Source: Metallyticus violacea (Eukaryota > Arthropoda > Insecta > Mantodea > Metallyticidae). Taken from it: 64,000 nt of DNA. The position numbers and the translations under genes are program-made. A model generated the notes under the pieces. It had not been told where the DNA came from and made no database searches. It worked only from the letters and a program-made list of their open reading frames with translations. The stretch's first letter is position 1. The number at the start of each line of letters is the position of its first letter. Below, piece by piece: positions 9,991 through 22,500 of the stretch. The stretch is taken from the NCBI GenBank assembly GCA_030762175.1, contig CM060834.1, positions 66,197,501-66,261,500 on the forward strand, given 5' to 3'.

Positions 9991-10819
9991 GCCTCAGACA
10001 AGGATATTATGCGCAAAGAATCTCGAAAAGAAAAAAATTTTTTTTCGAAGTTTGGAAACTTCCTTAGAATCACTTTTTTTCCATTCTTATTTGAGATAAC
10101 TTGTTCTCTATCATTATACTAGTTTGATAGCCTTAGACAAGCATATTATGCGCAAAGAATCTCGAAAAGAAAAAAATTTTTTTTCGAAGTTTGGAAACTT
10201 CGTTAGAATCACTTTTTTTCCGTTCTTAATTAAGATAACTTGTTCTCTTTCATTATACTAGTTTGATAGAGTCAGACAAGCATTTTATGCGCAAAGAATC
10301 TCGAAAAGAAAAAAATTTTTTTTCGAAGTTTGGAAACTTCGTTAGAATCACTTTTTTTCCGTTCTTATTTGAGATAACTGGTTCTCTTTCATTATACTAG
10401 TTTGATAGCCCCAGACAAGCATATTATGCGCAAAGAATCTCGAAAAGAAAAAAATTTTTTTTCGAAGTTTGGAAACTTTCTTAGAATCACTTTTTTTCCA
10501 TTCTTATTTGAGATAACTTGTTCTCTTTCATTATACTAGTTTGATAGCCTTAGACAAGCATATTATGCGCAAAGAATCTCGAAAAGAAAAAAATTTTTTT
10601 TCGAAGTTTGGAAACTTCGTTGGAATCACTTTTTTTCCGTTCTTATTTAAGATTACTGGTTCTCTTTCATTATACAAGTTTGATAGCCTCAGACAAGCAT
10701 ATTATGCGCAAAGAATGTCGAAAAGAAAAATTTTTATTTCGAAGTTTGGAAACTTCGTTAGAATCACTTTTTTTCCGTTCTTATTTGAGATAACTGATTC
10801 TCTTTCATTATACTAGTTT
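9991..10819. repeat. Linker monomers between Q1 and a partial P block
   Basis: About six monomers starting with CAAGGATATTATG (9999) and including CTATCATTATAC, CTTAATTAAG (10226), CCCCAGAC (10411) and the TTGGAATC cassette (10619). The same order appears near 22.5-23.6 kb and 13.0-14.1 kb, but those two copies have two extra monomers after CAAGGATATT. This copy therefore appears to have lost 278 bp. Confidence 0.7.
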
Positions 10820-12755
10820 GATAGCCTCAGAGAAGCATATTATGCGCAAAGAATCTCGAAAAGAAAAAAAATTTTTTTCGAAGTTTGGAAACTTCGTTAG
10901 AATCACTTTTTTTCCGTTCTTATTTGAGATAACTGGTTCTCTTTCATTATACTAGTTTGATAGCCTCAGACAAGCATATTATGCGCAAAGAATCGCGAAA
11001 AGAAGAACATTTTTTTTCGAAGTTTGGAAACTTCCTTAGAATCACTTTTTTTCCATTCTTATTTGATATAACTTGTTCTCTTTCATTATACTTGTTCGAT
11101 AGCCTTAGACAAGCATATTATGCGCAAAGAATCTCGAAAAGAAAAAAATTTTTTTTCGAAGATTGGAAACTTCGTTAGAATCACTTTCTTTCCGTTCTTA
11201 TTTAAGATTACTGGTTCTCTTTCATTATACTAGTTTGATAGCCTCAGACAAGCATTTTATGCGCAAAGAATTTCGAAAAGAAAAAAATTTTTTTTCGAAG
11301 TTTGGAAACTTCGTTAGAATCACTTTTTTTCCGTTCTTATTTGAGATAACTGGTTCTCTTTCATTATACTAGTTTGATAGCCTCAGACAAGCATATTATG
11401 CGCAAAGAATCTCGAAAAGAAAAAAAATTTTTTTCGAAGTTTGGAAACTTCCTTAGAATCACTTTTTTTTCCATTCTTATTTGATATAACTTGTTCTCTT
11501 TCATTATACTTGTTTGATAGCCTTAGACAAGCATATTATGCGCAAAGAATCTCGAAAAGAAAAAAATTTTTTTTCGAAGTTTGGAAACTTCGTTAGAATC
11601 ACTTTTTTTCCGTTCTTATTTAAGATTACTGGTTCTCTTTCATTATACTAGTTTGATAGCCTCAGACAAGCATATTATGCGCAAAGAATCTCGAAAAGAA
11701 AAAAAATTTTTTTCGAAGTTTGGAAACTTCCTTAGAATCACTTTTTTTCCTTTCTTATTTGAGATAACTTGTTCTCTATCATTATACTAGTTTGATAGCC
11801 TTAGACAAGCATATTATGCGCAAAGAATCTCGAAAAGAAAAAAATTTTTTTTCGAAGTTTGGAAACTTCTTTGGAATCACTTTTTTTCCGTTCTTATTTG
11901 AGATAACTGGTTCTCTTTCATTATACTACTTTGATAGCCTCAGAAAAGCATATTATGCGCAAAGAATCTCGAAAAGAAAAAATATATTTTTTCGAAGATT
12001 GGAAACCTCGTTAGAATCACTTTTTTTCCGTTCTTATTTGAGATAACTGGTTCTCTTTCATTATACTAGTTTGATAGCCTCAGACAAGCATATTATGCGC
12101 AAAGAATCTCGAAAAGAAAAAAATTTTTTTCGAAGTTTGGAAACTTCCTTAGAATCACTTTTTTTCCATTCTTATTTGAGATAACTTGTTCTCTTTCATT
12201 ATACTTGTTTGATAGCCTTAGACAAGCATATTATGCGCAAAGAATCTCGAAAAGAAAAAAATTTTTTTTCGAAGTTTGGAAACTTCGTTAGAATCACTTT
12301 TTTTCCGTTCTTATTTAAGATTACTGGTTCTCTTTCATTATACTAGTTTGATAGCCTCAGACAAGCATATTATGCGCAAAGAATCTCGAAAAGAAAAAAA
12401 ATTTTTTTCGAAGTTTGGAAACTTCCTTAGAATCACTTTTTTTCCATTCTTATTTGAGATAACTTGTTCTCTTTCATTATACTAGTTTGATAGCCTTAGA
12501 CAAGCATATTATGCGCAAAGAATCTCGAAAAGAAAAAAATTTTTTTTCGAAGTTTGGAAACTTCGTTAGAATCACTTTTTTTCCGTTCTTATTTAAGATA
12601 ACTTGTTCTCTTTCATTATACTAGTTTGATAGCCTTAGACAAGCATATTATGCGCAAAGAATCTCGAAAAGAAAAAAATTTTTTTTCGAAGTTTGGAAAC
12701 TTCGTTAGAAAAACTTTTTTTCCATTCTTATTTGAGATAACTGGTTCTCTTTCAT
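10820..12755. repeat. Partial P block with a three-monomer deletion
   Basis: Parallels 2760-5100. The offset is 8,062 bp (58 monomers) up to about 11.75 kb and 7,646 bp after that, so three monomers present near 3.75-4.15 kb are absent here. It keeps the GAATCGCGAAAAGAAGAACA monomer (10994), CTTTCTTTCC (11185), CTTCTTTGGAATC (11867), the ATATATTTTTTCG monomer (11982) and the GAAAAACTTTTTTT monomer near 12709. It then ends abruptly in a chimeric monomer. Confidence 0.78.
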
Positions 12756-13240
12756 TATACTTGTTTGATAGCCTTAGACAAGCATATTATGCGCAAAGAA
12801 TCTCGAAAAGAAAAAAATTTTTTTTCGAAGTTTGGAAACTTCGTTAGAATCACTTTTTTTCCGTTCTTATTTAAGATTACTGGTTCTCTTTCATTATACT
12901 AGTTTGATAGCCTCAGACAAGCATTTTATGCGCAAAGAATTTCGAAAAGAAAAAAATTTTTAATCGAAGTTTGGAAACTTCGTTAGAATCACTTTTTTTC
13001 CGTTCTTATTAGAGATAACTGGTTCTCTTTCATTATACTAGTTTGATAGCCTCAGACAAGGATATTATGCGCAAAGAATCTCGAAAAGAAAAAAATTTTT
13101 TTTCGAAGTTTGGAAACTTCCTTAGAATCACTTTTCTTCCGTTCTTATTTAAGATTACTGGTTCTCTTTCATTATACTAGTTTGATAGCCTCAGACAAGC
13201 ATATTATGCGCAAAGAATCTCGAAAAGAAAAAAAATTTTT
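12756..13240. repeat. Junction segment joining P-type to Q-tail monomers
   Basis: The monomer with GAAAAACTTTTTTT changes part-way to the ACTTGTTTG form and then follows the Q tail: CATTTTATG with GAATTTCG, TTAGAGATAAC (13009; same in 9951 at 22 monomers' distance), CAAGGATATT. A private change, TTTTTAATCG near 12960, interrupts the A/T core. This is the signature of an unequal-exchange or template-switch junction inside one monomer. Confidence 0.65.
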
Positions 13241-14630
13241 TTCGAAGTTTGGAAACTTCGTTAGAATCACTTTTTTTCCGTTCTTATTTGAGATAACTGG
13301 TTCTCTTTCATTATACTAGTTTGATAGCCTCAGACAAGCATAATATGCGCAAAGAATCTCGAAAAGAAAAAAAAATTTTTTTCGAAGTTTGGAAACTTCC
13401 TTAGAATCACTTTTTTTCCATTCTTATTTGAGATAACTTGTTCTCTATCATTATACTAGTTTGATAGCCTTAGACAAGCATATTATGCGCAAAGAATCTC
13501 GAAAAGAAAAAAATTTTTTTTCGAAGTTTGGAAACTTCGTTAGAATCACTTTTTTTCCGTTCTTAATTAAGATAACTTGTTCTCTTTCATTATACTAGTT
13601 TGATAGCCTCAGACAAGCATTTTATGCGCAAAGAATCTCGAAAAGAAAAAAATTTTTTTTCGAAGTTTGGAAACTTCGTTAGAATCACTTTTTTTCCGTT
13701 CTTATTTGAGATAACTGGTTCTCTTTCATTATACTAGTTTGATAGCCCCAGACAAGCATATTATGCGCAAAGAATCTCGAAAAGAAAAAAATTTTTTTTC
13801 GAAGTTTGGAAACTTCCTTAGAATCACTTTTTTTCCATTCTTATTTGAGATAACTTGTTCTCTTTCATTATACTAGTTTGATAGCCTTAGACAAGCATAT
13901 TATGCGCAAAGAATCTCGAAAAGAAAAAAATTTTTTTTCGAAGTTTGGAATCTTCGTTGGAATCACTTTTTTTCCGTTCTTATTTAAGATTACTGGTTCT
14001 CTTTCATTATACAAGTTTGATAGCCTCAGACAAGCATATTATGCGCAAAGAATGTCGAAAAGAAAAATTTTTATTTCGAAGTTTGGAAACTTCGTTAGAA
14101 TCACTTTTTTTCCGTTCTTATTTGAGATAACTGATTCTCTTTCATTATACTAGTTTGATAGCCTCAGAGAAGCATATTATGCGCAAAGAATCTCGAAAAG
14201 AAAAAAAATTTTTTTCGAAGTTTGGAAACTTCGTTAGAATCACTTTTTTTCCGTTCTTATTTGAGATAACTGGTTCTCTTTCATTATACTAGTTTGATAG
14301 CCTCAGACAAGCATATTATGCGCAAAGAATCGCGAAAAGAAGAACATTTTTTTTCGAAGTTTGGAAACTTCCTTAGAATCACTTTTTTTCCATTCTTATT
14401 TGATATAACTTGTTCTCTTTCATTATACTTGTTCGATAGCCTCAGACAAGCATATTATGCGCAAAGAATCTCGAAAAGAAAAAAAATTTTTTTCGAAGAT
14501 TGGAAACTTCGTTAGAATCACTTTCTTTCCGTTCTTATTTAAGATTACTGGTTCTCTTTCATTATACTAGTTTGATAGCCTCAGACAAGCATTTTATGCG
14601 CAAAGAATTTCGAAAAGAAAAAAATTTTTT
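13241..14630. repeat. Ten-monomer tandem duplication, copy 1 (1,390 bp)
   Basis: Every variant here recurs exactly 1,390 bp downstream: CATAATATGC with an A9T7 core (13341/14731), CTATCATTATAC, CTTAATTAAG, CCCCAGAC, GGAATCTTCGTTGG (13948/15338), GTCG with AATTTTTATTTCG, CAGAGAAG and GAATCGCG. The A9T7 core makes that monomer 140 bp. The block is itself a copy of 22.7-23.6 kb and 10.4-10.95 kb. Confidence 0.85.
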
Positions 14631-15778
14631 TTCGAAGTTTGGAAACTTCGTTAGAATCACTTTTTTTCCGTTCTTATTTGAGATAACTGGTTCTCTTTCA
14701 TTATACTAGTTTGATAGCCTCAGACAAGCATAATATGCGCAAAGAATCTCGAAAAGAAAAAAAAATTTTTTTCGAAGTTTGGAAACTTCCTTAGAATCAC
14801 TTTTTTTCCATTCTTATTTGAGATAACTTGTTCTCTATCATTATACTAGTTTGATAGCCTTAGACAAGCATATTATGCGCAAAGAATCTCGAAAAGAAAA
14901 AAATTTTTTTTCGAAGTTTGGAAACTTCGTTAGAATCACTTTTTTTCCGTTCTTAATTAAGATAACTTGTTCTCTTTCATTATACTAGTTTGATAGCCTC
15001 AGACAAGCATTTTATGCGCAAAGAATCTCGAAAAGAAAAAAATTTTTTTTCGAAGTTTGGAAACTTCGTTAGAATCACTTTTTTTCCGTTCTTATTTGAG
15101 ATAACTGGTTCTCTTTCATTATACTAATATGATAGCCCCAGACAAGCATATTATGCGCAAAGAATCTCGAAAAGAAAAAAATTTTTTTTCGAAGTTTGGA
15201 AACTTCCTTAGAATCACTTTTTTTCCATTCTTATTTGAGATAACTTGTTCTCTTTCATTATACTAGTTTGATAGCCTTAGACAAGCATATTATGCGCAAA
15301 GAATCTCGAAAAGAAAAAAATTTTTTTTCGAAGTTTGGAATCTTCGTTGGAATCACTTTTTTTCCGTTCTTATTTAAGATTACTGGTTCTCTTTCACTAT
15401 ACAAGTTTGATAGCCTCAGACAAGCATATTATGCGCAAAGAATGTCGAAAAGAAAAATTTTTATTTCGAAGTTTGGAAACTTCGTTAGAATCACTTTTTT
15501 TCCGTTCTTATTTGAGATAACTGATTCTCTTTCATTATACTAGTTTGATAGCCTCAGAGAAGCATATTATGCGCAAAGAATCTCGAAAAGAAAAAAAATT
15601 TTTTTCGAAGTTTGGAAACTTCGTTAGAATCACTTTTTTTCCGTTCTTATTTGAGATAACTGGTTCTCTTTCATTATACTAGTTTGATAGCCTCAGACAA
15701 GCATATTATGCGCAAAGAATCGCGAAAAGAAGAACATTTTTTTTCGAAGTTTGGAAACTTCCTTAGAATCACTTTTTT
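14631..15778. repeat. Ten-monomer tandem duplication, copy 2
   Basis: Near-identical to the block 1,390 bp upstream. The differences I saw are ACTAATATG for ACTAGTTTG near 15124 and TTTCACTATAC for TTTCATTATAC near 15393, so this is among the youngest rearrangements in the window. The match stops near 15775 in the monomer carrying GAATCGCGAAAAG, which jumps from a CTTCCTTAG 5' half to a CCGTTC/GAGATAACTGG 3' half. Confidence 0.83.
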
Positions 15779-18700
15779 TCCGTTCTTATTTGAGATAACT
15801 GGTTCTCTTTCATTATACTAGTTTGATAGCCTCAGACAAGCATATTATGCGCAAAGAATCTCGAAAAGAAAAAAAATTTTTTTCGAAGTTTGGAAACTTC
15901 CTTAGAATCACTTTTTTTTCCATTCTTATTTGATATAACTTGTTCTCTTTCATTATACTTGTTTGATAGCCTTAGACAAGCATATTATGCGCAAAGAATC
16001 TCGAAAAGAAAAAAATTTTTTTTCGAAGTTTGGAAACTTCGTTAGAATCACTTTTTTTCCGTTCTTATTTAAGATTACTGGTTCTCTTTCATTATACTAG
16101 TTTGATAGCCTCAGACAAGCATATTATGCGCAAAGAATCTCGAAAAGAAAAAAATTTTTTTTCGAAGTTTGGAAACTTCGTTAGAATCACTTTTTTTCCG
16201 TTCTTATTTGAGATAACTTGTTTTCTTTCATTATACTAGTTTGATAGCCTTAGACAAGCATATTATGCGCAAAGAATCTGGAAAAGAAAAAAAATTTTTT
16301 TCGAAGTTTGGAAACTTCGTTAGAATCACTTTTTTTCCGTTCTTATTTGAGATAACTGGTTCTCTTTCATTATACTAGTTTGATAGCCTCAGACAAGCAT
16401 ATTATGCGCAAAGAATCTCGAAAAGAAAAAAAATTTTTTTCTAAGTTTGGAAACTTCCTTAGAATCACTTTTTTTCCTTTCTTATTTGAGATAACTTGTT
16501 CTCTATCATTATACTAGTTTGATAGCCTTAGACAAGCATATTATGCGCAAAGAATCTCGAAAAGAAAAAAATTTTTTTCCAAGTTTGGAAACTTCGTTAG
16601 AATCACTTTTTTTCCGTTCTTATTTAAGATAACTTGTTCTCTTTCATTATACTAGTTTGATAGCCTTAGACAAGCATATTATGCGCAAAGAATCTCGAAA
16701 AGAAAAAAATTTTTTTTCGAAGTTTGGAAACTTCTTTGAAATCACTTTTTTTCCGTTCTTATTTGAGATAACTGGTTCTCTTTCATTATACTACTTTGAT
16801 AGCCTCAGAAAAGCATATTATGCGCAAAGAATCTCGAAAAGAAAAAATATATTTTTTCGAAGATTGGAAACCTCGTTAGAATCACTTTTTTTCCGTTCTT
16901 ATTTGAGATAACTGGTTCTCTTTCATTATACTAGTTTGATAGCCTCAGACAAGCATATTATGCGCAAAGAATCTCGAAAAGAAAAAAATTTTTTTCGAAG
17001 TTTGGAAACTTCCTTAGAATCACTTTTTTTCCATTCTTATTTGAGATAACTTGTTCTCTTTCATTATACTTGTTTGATAGCCTTAGACAAGCATATTATG
17101 CGCAAAGAATCTCGAAAAGAAAAAAATTTTTTTTCGAAGTTTGGAAACTTCGTTAGAATCACTTTTTTTCCGTTCTTATTTAAGATTACTGGTTCTCTTT
17201 CATTATACTAGTTTGATAGCCTCAGACAAGCATATTATGCGCAAAGAATCTCGAAAAGAAAAAAAATTTTTTTCGAAGTTTGGAAACTTCCTTAGAATCA
17301 CTTTTTTTCCATTCTTATTTGAGATAACTTGTTCTCTTTCATTATACTAGTTTGATAGCCTTAGACAAGCATATTATGCGCAAAGAATCTCGAAAAGAAA
17401 AAAATTTTTTTTCGAAGTTTGGAAACTTCGTTAGAATCACTTTTTTTCCGTTCTTATTTAAGATAACTTGTTCTCTTTCATTATACTAGTTTGATAGCCT
17501 TAGACAAGCATATTATGCGCAAAGAATCTCGAAAAGAAAAAAATTTTTTTTCGAAGTTTGGAAACTTCGTTAGAAAAACTTTTTTTCCATTCTTATTTGA
17601 GATAACTGGTTCTCTTTCATTATACTAGTTTGATAGCCTCAGACAAGCATATTATGCGCAAAGAATCTCGAAAAGAAAAAAATTTTTTTTCGAAGTTTGG
17701 AAACTTCGTTAGAATCACTTTTTTTCCATTCTTATTTGAGATAACTGGTTCTCTTTCATTATACTAGTTTGATAGCCTCAGACAAGCATATTATGCGCAA
17801 AGAATCTCGAAAAGAAAAAAATTTTTTTTCGAAGTTTGGAAACTTCGTTAGAATCACTTTTTTTCCGTTCTTATTTGAGATAACTGGTTCTCTTTCATTA
17901 TACTAGTTTGAGAGCCTCGAAAAAGCATATTATGCGCAAAGAATCTCGAAAAGAAAAAATTTTTTTTTCGAAGATTGGAAAGCTCGTTAGAATCACTTTT
18001 TTTCCGATCTTATTTGAGATAACTGGTTCTCTTTCATTATACTAGTTTGATAGCATCAGACAAGCATATTATGCGCAAAGAATCTCGAAAAGAAAAAAAT
18101 TTTTTTTCGAAGTTTGGAAACTTCCATAGAATCACTTTTTATCCATTCTTATTTGAGATAACTTGTTCTCTTTCATTATACTAGTTTGATAGCCTTAGAC
18201 AAGCATATTATGCGCAAAGAATCTCGAAAAGAAAAAAATTTTTTTTCGAAGTTTGGAAACTTCGTTAGAATCACTTTTTTTCCGTTCTTATTTAAAATAA
18301 CTTGTTCTCTTTCATTATACTAGTTTGATAGCCTGAGACAAGCATATTATGCGCAAAGAATCTCGAAAAGAAAAAAATTTTTTTTCGAAGTTTTGAAACT
18401 TCGTTAGAATCACTTTTTTTCCGTTCTTATTTTAGATAACTGGTTCTCTTTCATTATACTAGTTTGATAGCCTCAGACAAGCATATTATGCCCAAAGAAT
18501 CTCGAAAAGAAAAAAATTTTTTTTCGAAGTTTGGAAACTTCCTTAGAATCACTTTTTTTCCATTCTTATTTGAGATAACTTGTTCTCTTTCATTATACTT
18601 GTTTGATAGCCTTAGACAAGCATATTATGCGCAAAGAATCTCGAAAAGAAAAAAATTTTTTTTCGAAGTTTGGAAACTTCGTTGGAATCACTTTTTTTCC

Positions 18701-20547
18701 GTTCTTATTTAAGATTACTGGTTCTCTTTCATTATACAAGTTTGATAGCCTCAGACAAGCATATTATGCGCAAAGAATGTCGAAAAGAAAAAAATTTATT
18801 TTCGAAGTTTGGAAACTTCGTTAGAATCACTTTTTTTCCGTTCTTATTTGAGATAACTGGTTCTCTTTCATTATACTACTTTGATAGCCTCAGAAAATCT
18901 TATTATGCGCAAAGAATCTCGAAAAGAAAAATATTTTTTTTCGAAGATTGGAAACCTCGTTAGAATCACTTTTTTTCCGTTCTTATTTGAGATAACTGGT
19001 TCTCTTTCACTATACTAGTTTGATAGCCTCAGACAAGCATATTATGCGCAAAGAATCTCGAAAAGAAAAAATTTTTTTTCGAAGTTTGGAAACTTCGTTA
19101 GAATCACTTTTTTTCCATTCTTATTTAAGATTACTGGTTCTCTTTCATTATACTAGTTTGATAGCCTCAGACAAGCATATTATGCGCAAAGAATCTCGAA
19201 AAGAAAAAAAATTTTTTTCGAAGTTTGGAAACTTCCTTAGAATCACTTTTTTTCCATTCTTATTTGAGATAACTTGTTCTCTTTCATTATACTAGTTTAA
19301 TAGCCTTAGACAAGCATATTATGCGCAAAGAATCTCGAAAAGAAAAAAATTTTTTTTCGAAGTTTGGAAACTTCGTTAGAATCACTTTTTTTCCGTTCTT
19401 ATTTAAGATAACTTGTTCTCTTTCATTATACTAGTTTGATAGCCTTAGATAAGCATATTATGCGCAAAGAATCTCGAAAAGAAAAAAATTTTTTTTCGAA
19501 GTTTGGAAACTTCGTTAGAAAAACTTTTTTTCCATTCTTATTTGAGATAACTGGTTCTCTTTCATTATACTAGTTTGATAGCCTCAGACCAGCATATTAT
19601 GCGCAAAGAATCTCGAAAAGAAAAAAAATTTTTTTCGAAGTTTGGAAACTTTGTTAGAATCACTTTTTTTCCGTTCTTATTTGAGATAACTGGTTCTCTT
19701 TCATTATACTAGTTTGAGAGCCTCAGAAAAGCATATTATGCGCAAAGAATCTCGAAAAGAAAAAAATTTTTTTTCGAAGATTGGAAAACTCGTTAGAATC
19801 ACTTTTTTTCCGTTCTTATTTGAGATAACTGGTTCTCTTTCATTATACTAGTTTGATAGCCTCAGACAAGCATATTATGCGCAAAGAATCTCGAAAAGAA
19901 AAAAATTTTTTTTCGAAGTTTGGAAACTTCGTTAGAATCACTTTTTTTCCGTTCTTATTTGAGATAACTTGTTCTCTTTCATTATACTAGTTTGATAGCC
20001 TTAGACAAGCATATTATGCGCAAAGAATCTCGAAAAGAAAAAAAATTTTTTTCGAAGTTTGGATACTTCGTTAGAATCACTTTTTTTCCGTTCTTATTTG
20101 AGATAACTGATTCTCTTTCATTATACTAGTTTGATAGCCTCAGAAAAGCATATTATGCGCAAAGAATCTCGAAAAGAAAAAAATTTTTTTTCGTAGATTG
20201 GAAACCTCGTTAGAATCACTTTTTTTCCGTTCTTATTTGAGATAACTGGTTCTCTTTCATTATACTAGTTTGATAGCCTCAGACAAGCATATTATGCGCA
20301 AAGAATCTCGAAAAGAAAAAAATTTTTTTTCGAAGTTTGGAAACTTCCTTAGAATCACTTTTTTCCCATTCTTTTTTGAGATAACTTGTTCTCTTTCATT
20401 ATACTAGTTTGATAGCCTTAGACAAGCATATTATGCGCAAAGAATTTCGAAAAGAAAAAAATTTTTTTTCGAAGTTTGGAAACTTCGTTAGAATCACTTT
20501 TTTTCCGTTCTTATTTAAGATAACTTGTTCTCTTTCATTATACTAGT
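15779..20547. repeat. P module copy 2 (about 34 monomers)
   Basis: Matches P copy 1 at +12,511 bp through all its landmarks: GAATCTGGAAAAG (16275), CTTCTTTGAAATC (16731), ATATATTTTTTCG, GAGAGCC (17910), GATTGGAAAGCTCG, AGCATCAGAC, CTTCCATAG, ATGCCCAAAG (18487) and CAGAAAATCTTATT (18891). Private differences include CCTCGAAAAAGC near 17915, TTTCCGATC near 18002, TTCGTAGATTGG near 20191 and TTTTCCCATTC near 20362. Relative to 2.9-3.3 kb it lacks two monomers at its left end. Confidence 0.85.
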
Positions 20548-22500
20548 TTGATAGCCATAGACAAGCGTATTATGCGCAAAGAATCTCGAAAAGAAAAAAA
20601 TTTTTTTTCGAAGTTTGGAAACTTCCTTAGAATCACTTTTTTTCCATTCTTATTTGAGATAACTTGTTCTCTTTCATTATACTTGTTTGATAGCCTTAGA
20701 CAAGCATATTATGCGCAAAGAATCTCGAAAAGAAAAAAAATTTTTTTCGAAGTTTGGAAACTTCGTTAGAATCACTTTTTTTCCGTTCTTATTTGAGATA
20801 ACTTGTTCTCTTTCATTATACTAGTTTGATAGCCTTAGACAAGCATATTATGCCCAAAGAATCTCGAAAAGAAAAAATTTTTTTTTCGAAGTTTGGAAAC
20901 TTCGTTGGAATCACTTTTTTTCCGTTCTTATTTAAGATTACTGGTTCTCTTTCATTATACAAGTTTGATAGCCTCAGAAAAGCATATTATGCGCAAAGAA
21001 TGTCGAAAAGAAAAAAATTTTATTTCGAAGTTTGGAAACTTCGTTAGAATCACTTTTTTTCCGTTCTTATTTGAGATAACTGGTTCTCTTTTATTATACT
21101 AGTTTGATAGCCTCAGAGAAGCATATTATGCGCAAAGAATCTCTAAAAGAAATAATTTTTTTTTCGAAGTTTGGAAACTTCGTTAGAATCACTTTTTTTC
21201 CGTTCTTATTTGAGATAACTGGTTCTCCTTCATTATACTAGTTTGATAGCCTCAGAAAAGCATAGGTATGCGCAAAGAATCTCGAAAAGAAAAAAATTTT
21301 TTTTCGAAGTTTGGAAACTTCGTTAGAATCACTTTTATTCCGTTCTTATTTGAGATAACTGGTTCTCTTTCATTATACTAGTTTGATAGCCTTAGACAAG
21401 CACATTATGCGCAAAGAATCTCGAAAAGAAAAAAATTTTTTTTCGAAGTTTGGAAACTTCGTTAGAATCACTTTTTTTCCGTTCTTATTTGAGATAACTG
21501 GTTCTCTTTCATTATACTTGTTTGATAGCCTTAGACAAGCATATTATGCGCAAAGAATCACGAAAAGAAAAAAATTTTTTTTCGAAGTTTGGAAACTTCG
21601 TTAGAATCACTTTTTTTCCGTTCTTATTTAAGATTACTGGTTCTCTTTCATTATACTAGTTTGATAGCCTCAGACAAGCATATTATGCGCAAAGAATTTC
21701 GAAAAGAAAAATATTTTTTTTCGAAGTTTGGAAACTTCGTTAGAATCACTTTTTTTCCGTTCTTATTTGAGATAACTGGTTCTCTTTCATTATACTAGTT
21801 TGATAGCCTCAGACAAGCATATTATGCGCAAAGAATCTCGAAAAGAAAAAAATTTTTTTTCGAAGATTGGAAACTTCGTTAGAATCACTTTTTTTCCGTT
21901 CTTATTTGATATAACTTGTTCTCTTTCATTATACTAGTTTGATAGCCTTAGATAAGCATATTATGCGCAAAGAATCTCGAAAAGAAAAAAAATTTTTTTC
22001 GAAGTTTGGAAACTTCGTTAGAATCATTTTTTTTCCGTTCTTATTTGAGATATCTGGTTCTCTTTAATTATACTAGTTTGATAGCCTCAGACAAGCATAT
22101 TATGCGCAAAGAATCTCGAAAAGAAAAAAATTTTTTTTCGAAGTTTGGAAACTTCCTTAGAATCACTTTTTTTCCATTCTTATTTGATATAACTTGTTCT
22201 CTTTCATTATACTTGTTTGATAGCCTTAGACAAGCATATTATGCGCAAAGAATCTCGAAAAGAAAAAAATTTTTTTTCGAAGTTTGGAAACTTCGTTAGA
22301 ATCACTTTTTTTCCGTTCTTATTTAAGATTACTGGTTCTCTTTCATTATACTAGTTTGATAGCCTCAGACAAGCATTTTATGCGCAAAGAATTTCGAAAA
22401 GAAAAAAATTTTTTTTCGAAGTTTGGAAACTTCGTTAGAATCACTTTTTTTCCGTTCTTATTAGAGATAACTGGTTCTCTTTCATTATACTAGTTTGATA
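20548..22500. repeat. Q module copy 2
   Basis: Follows Q copy 1 monomer by monomer, with two changes of unit number: one fewer CTCCTTC/CATAGGTATG monomer (near 21.2 kb) and one extra GAATTTCG monomer with an ATATTTTTTTT core (near 21.7 kb). The two cancel, so the offset returns to 12,510 bp. A private CAAGCGTATT occurs near 20563. It ends with TTAGAGATAAC and CAAGGATATT, as in copy 1. Confidence 0.8.
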
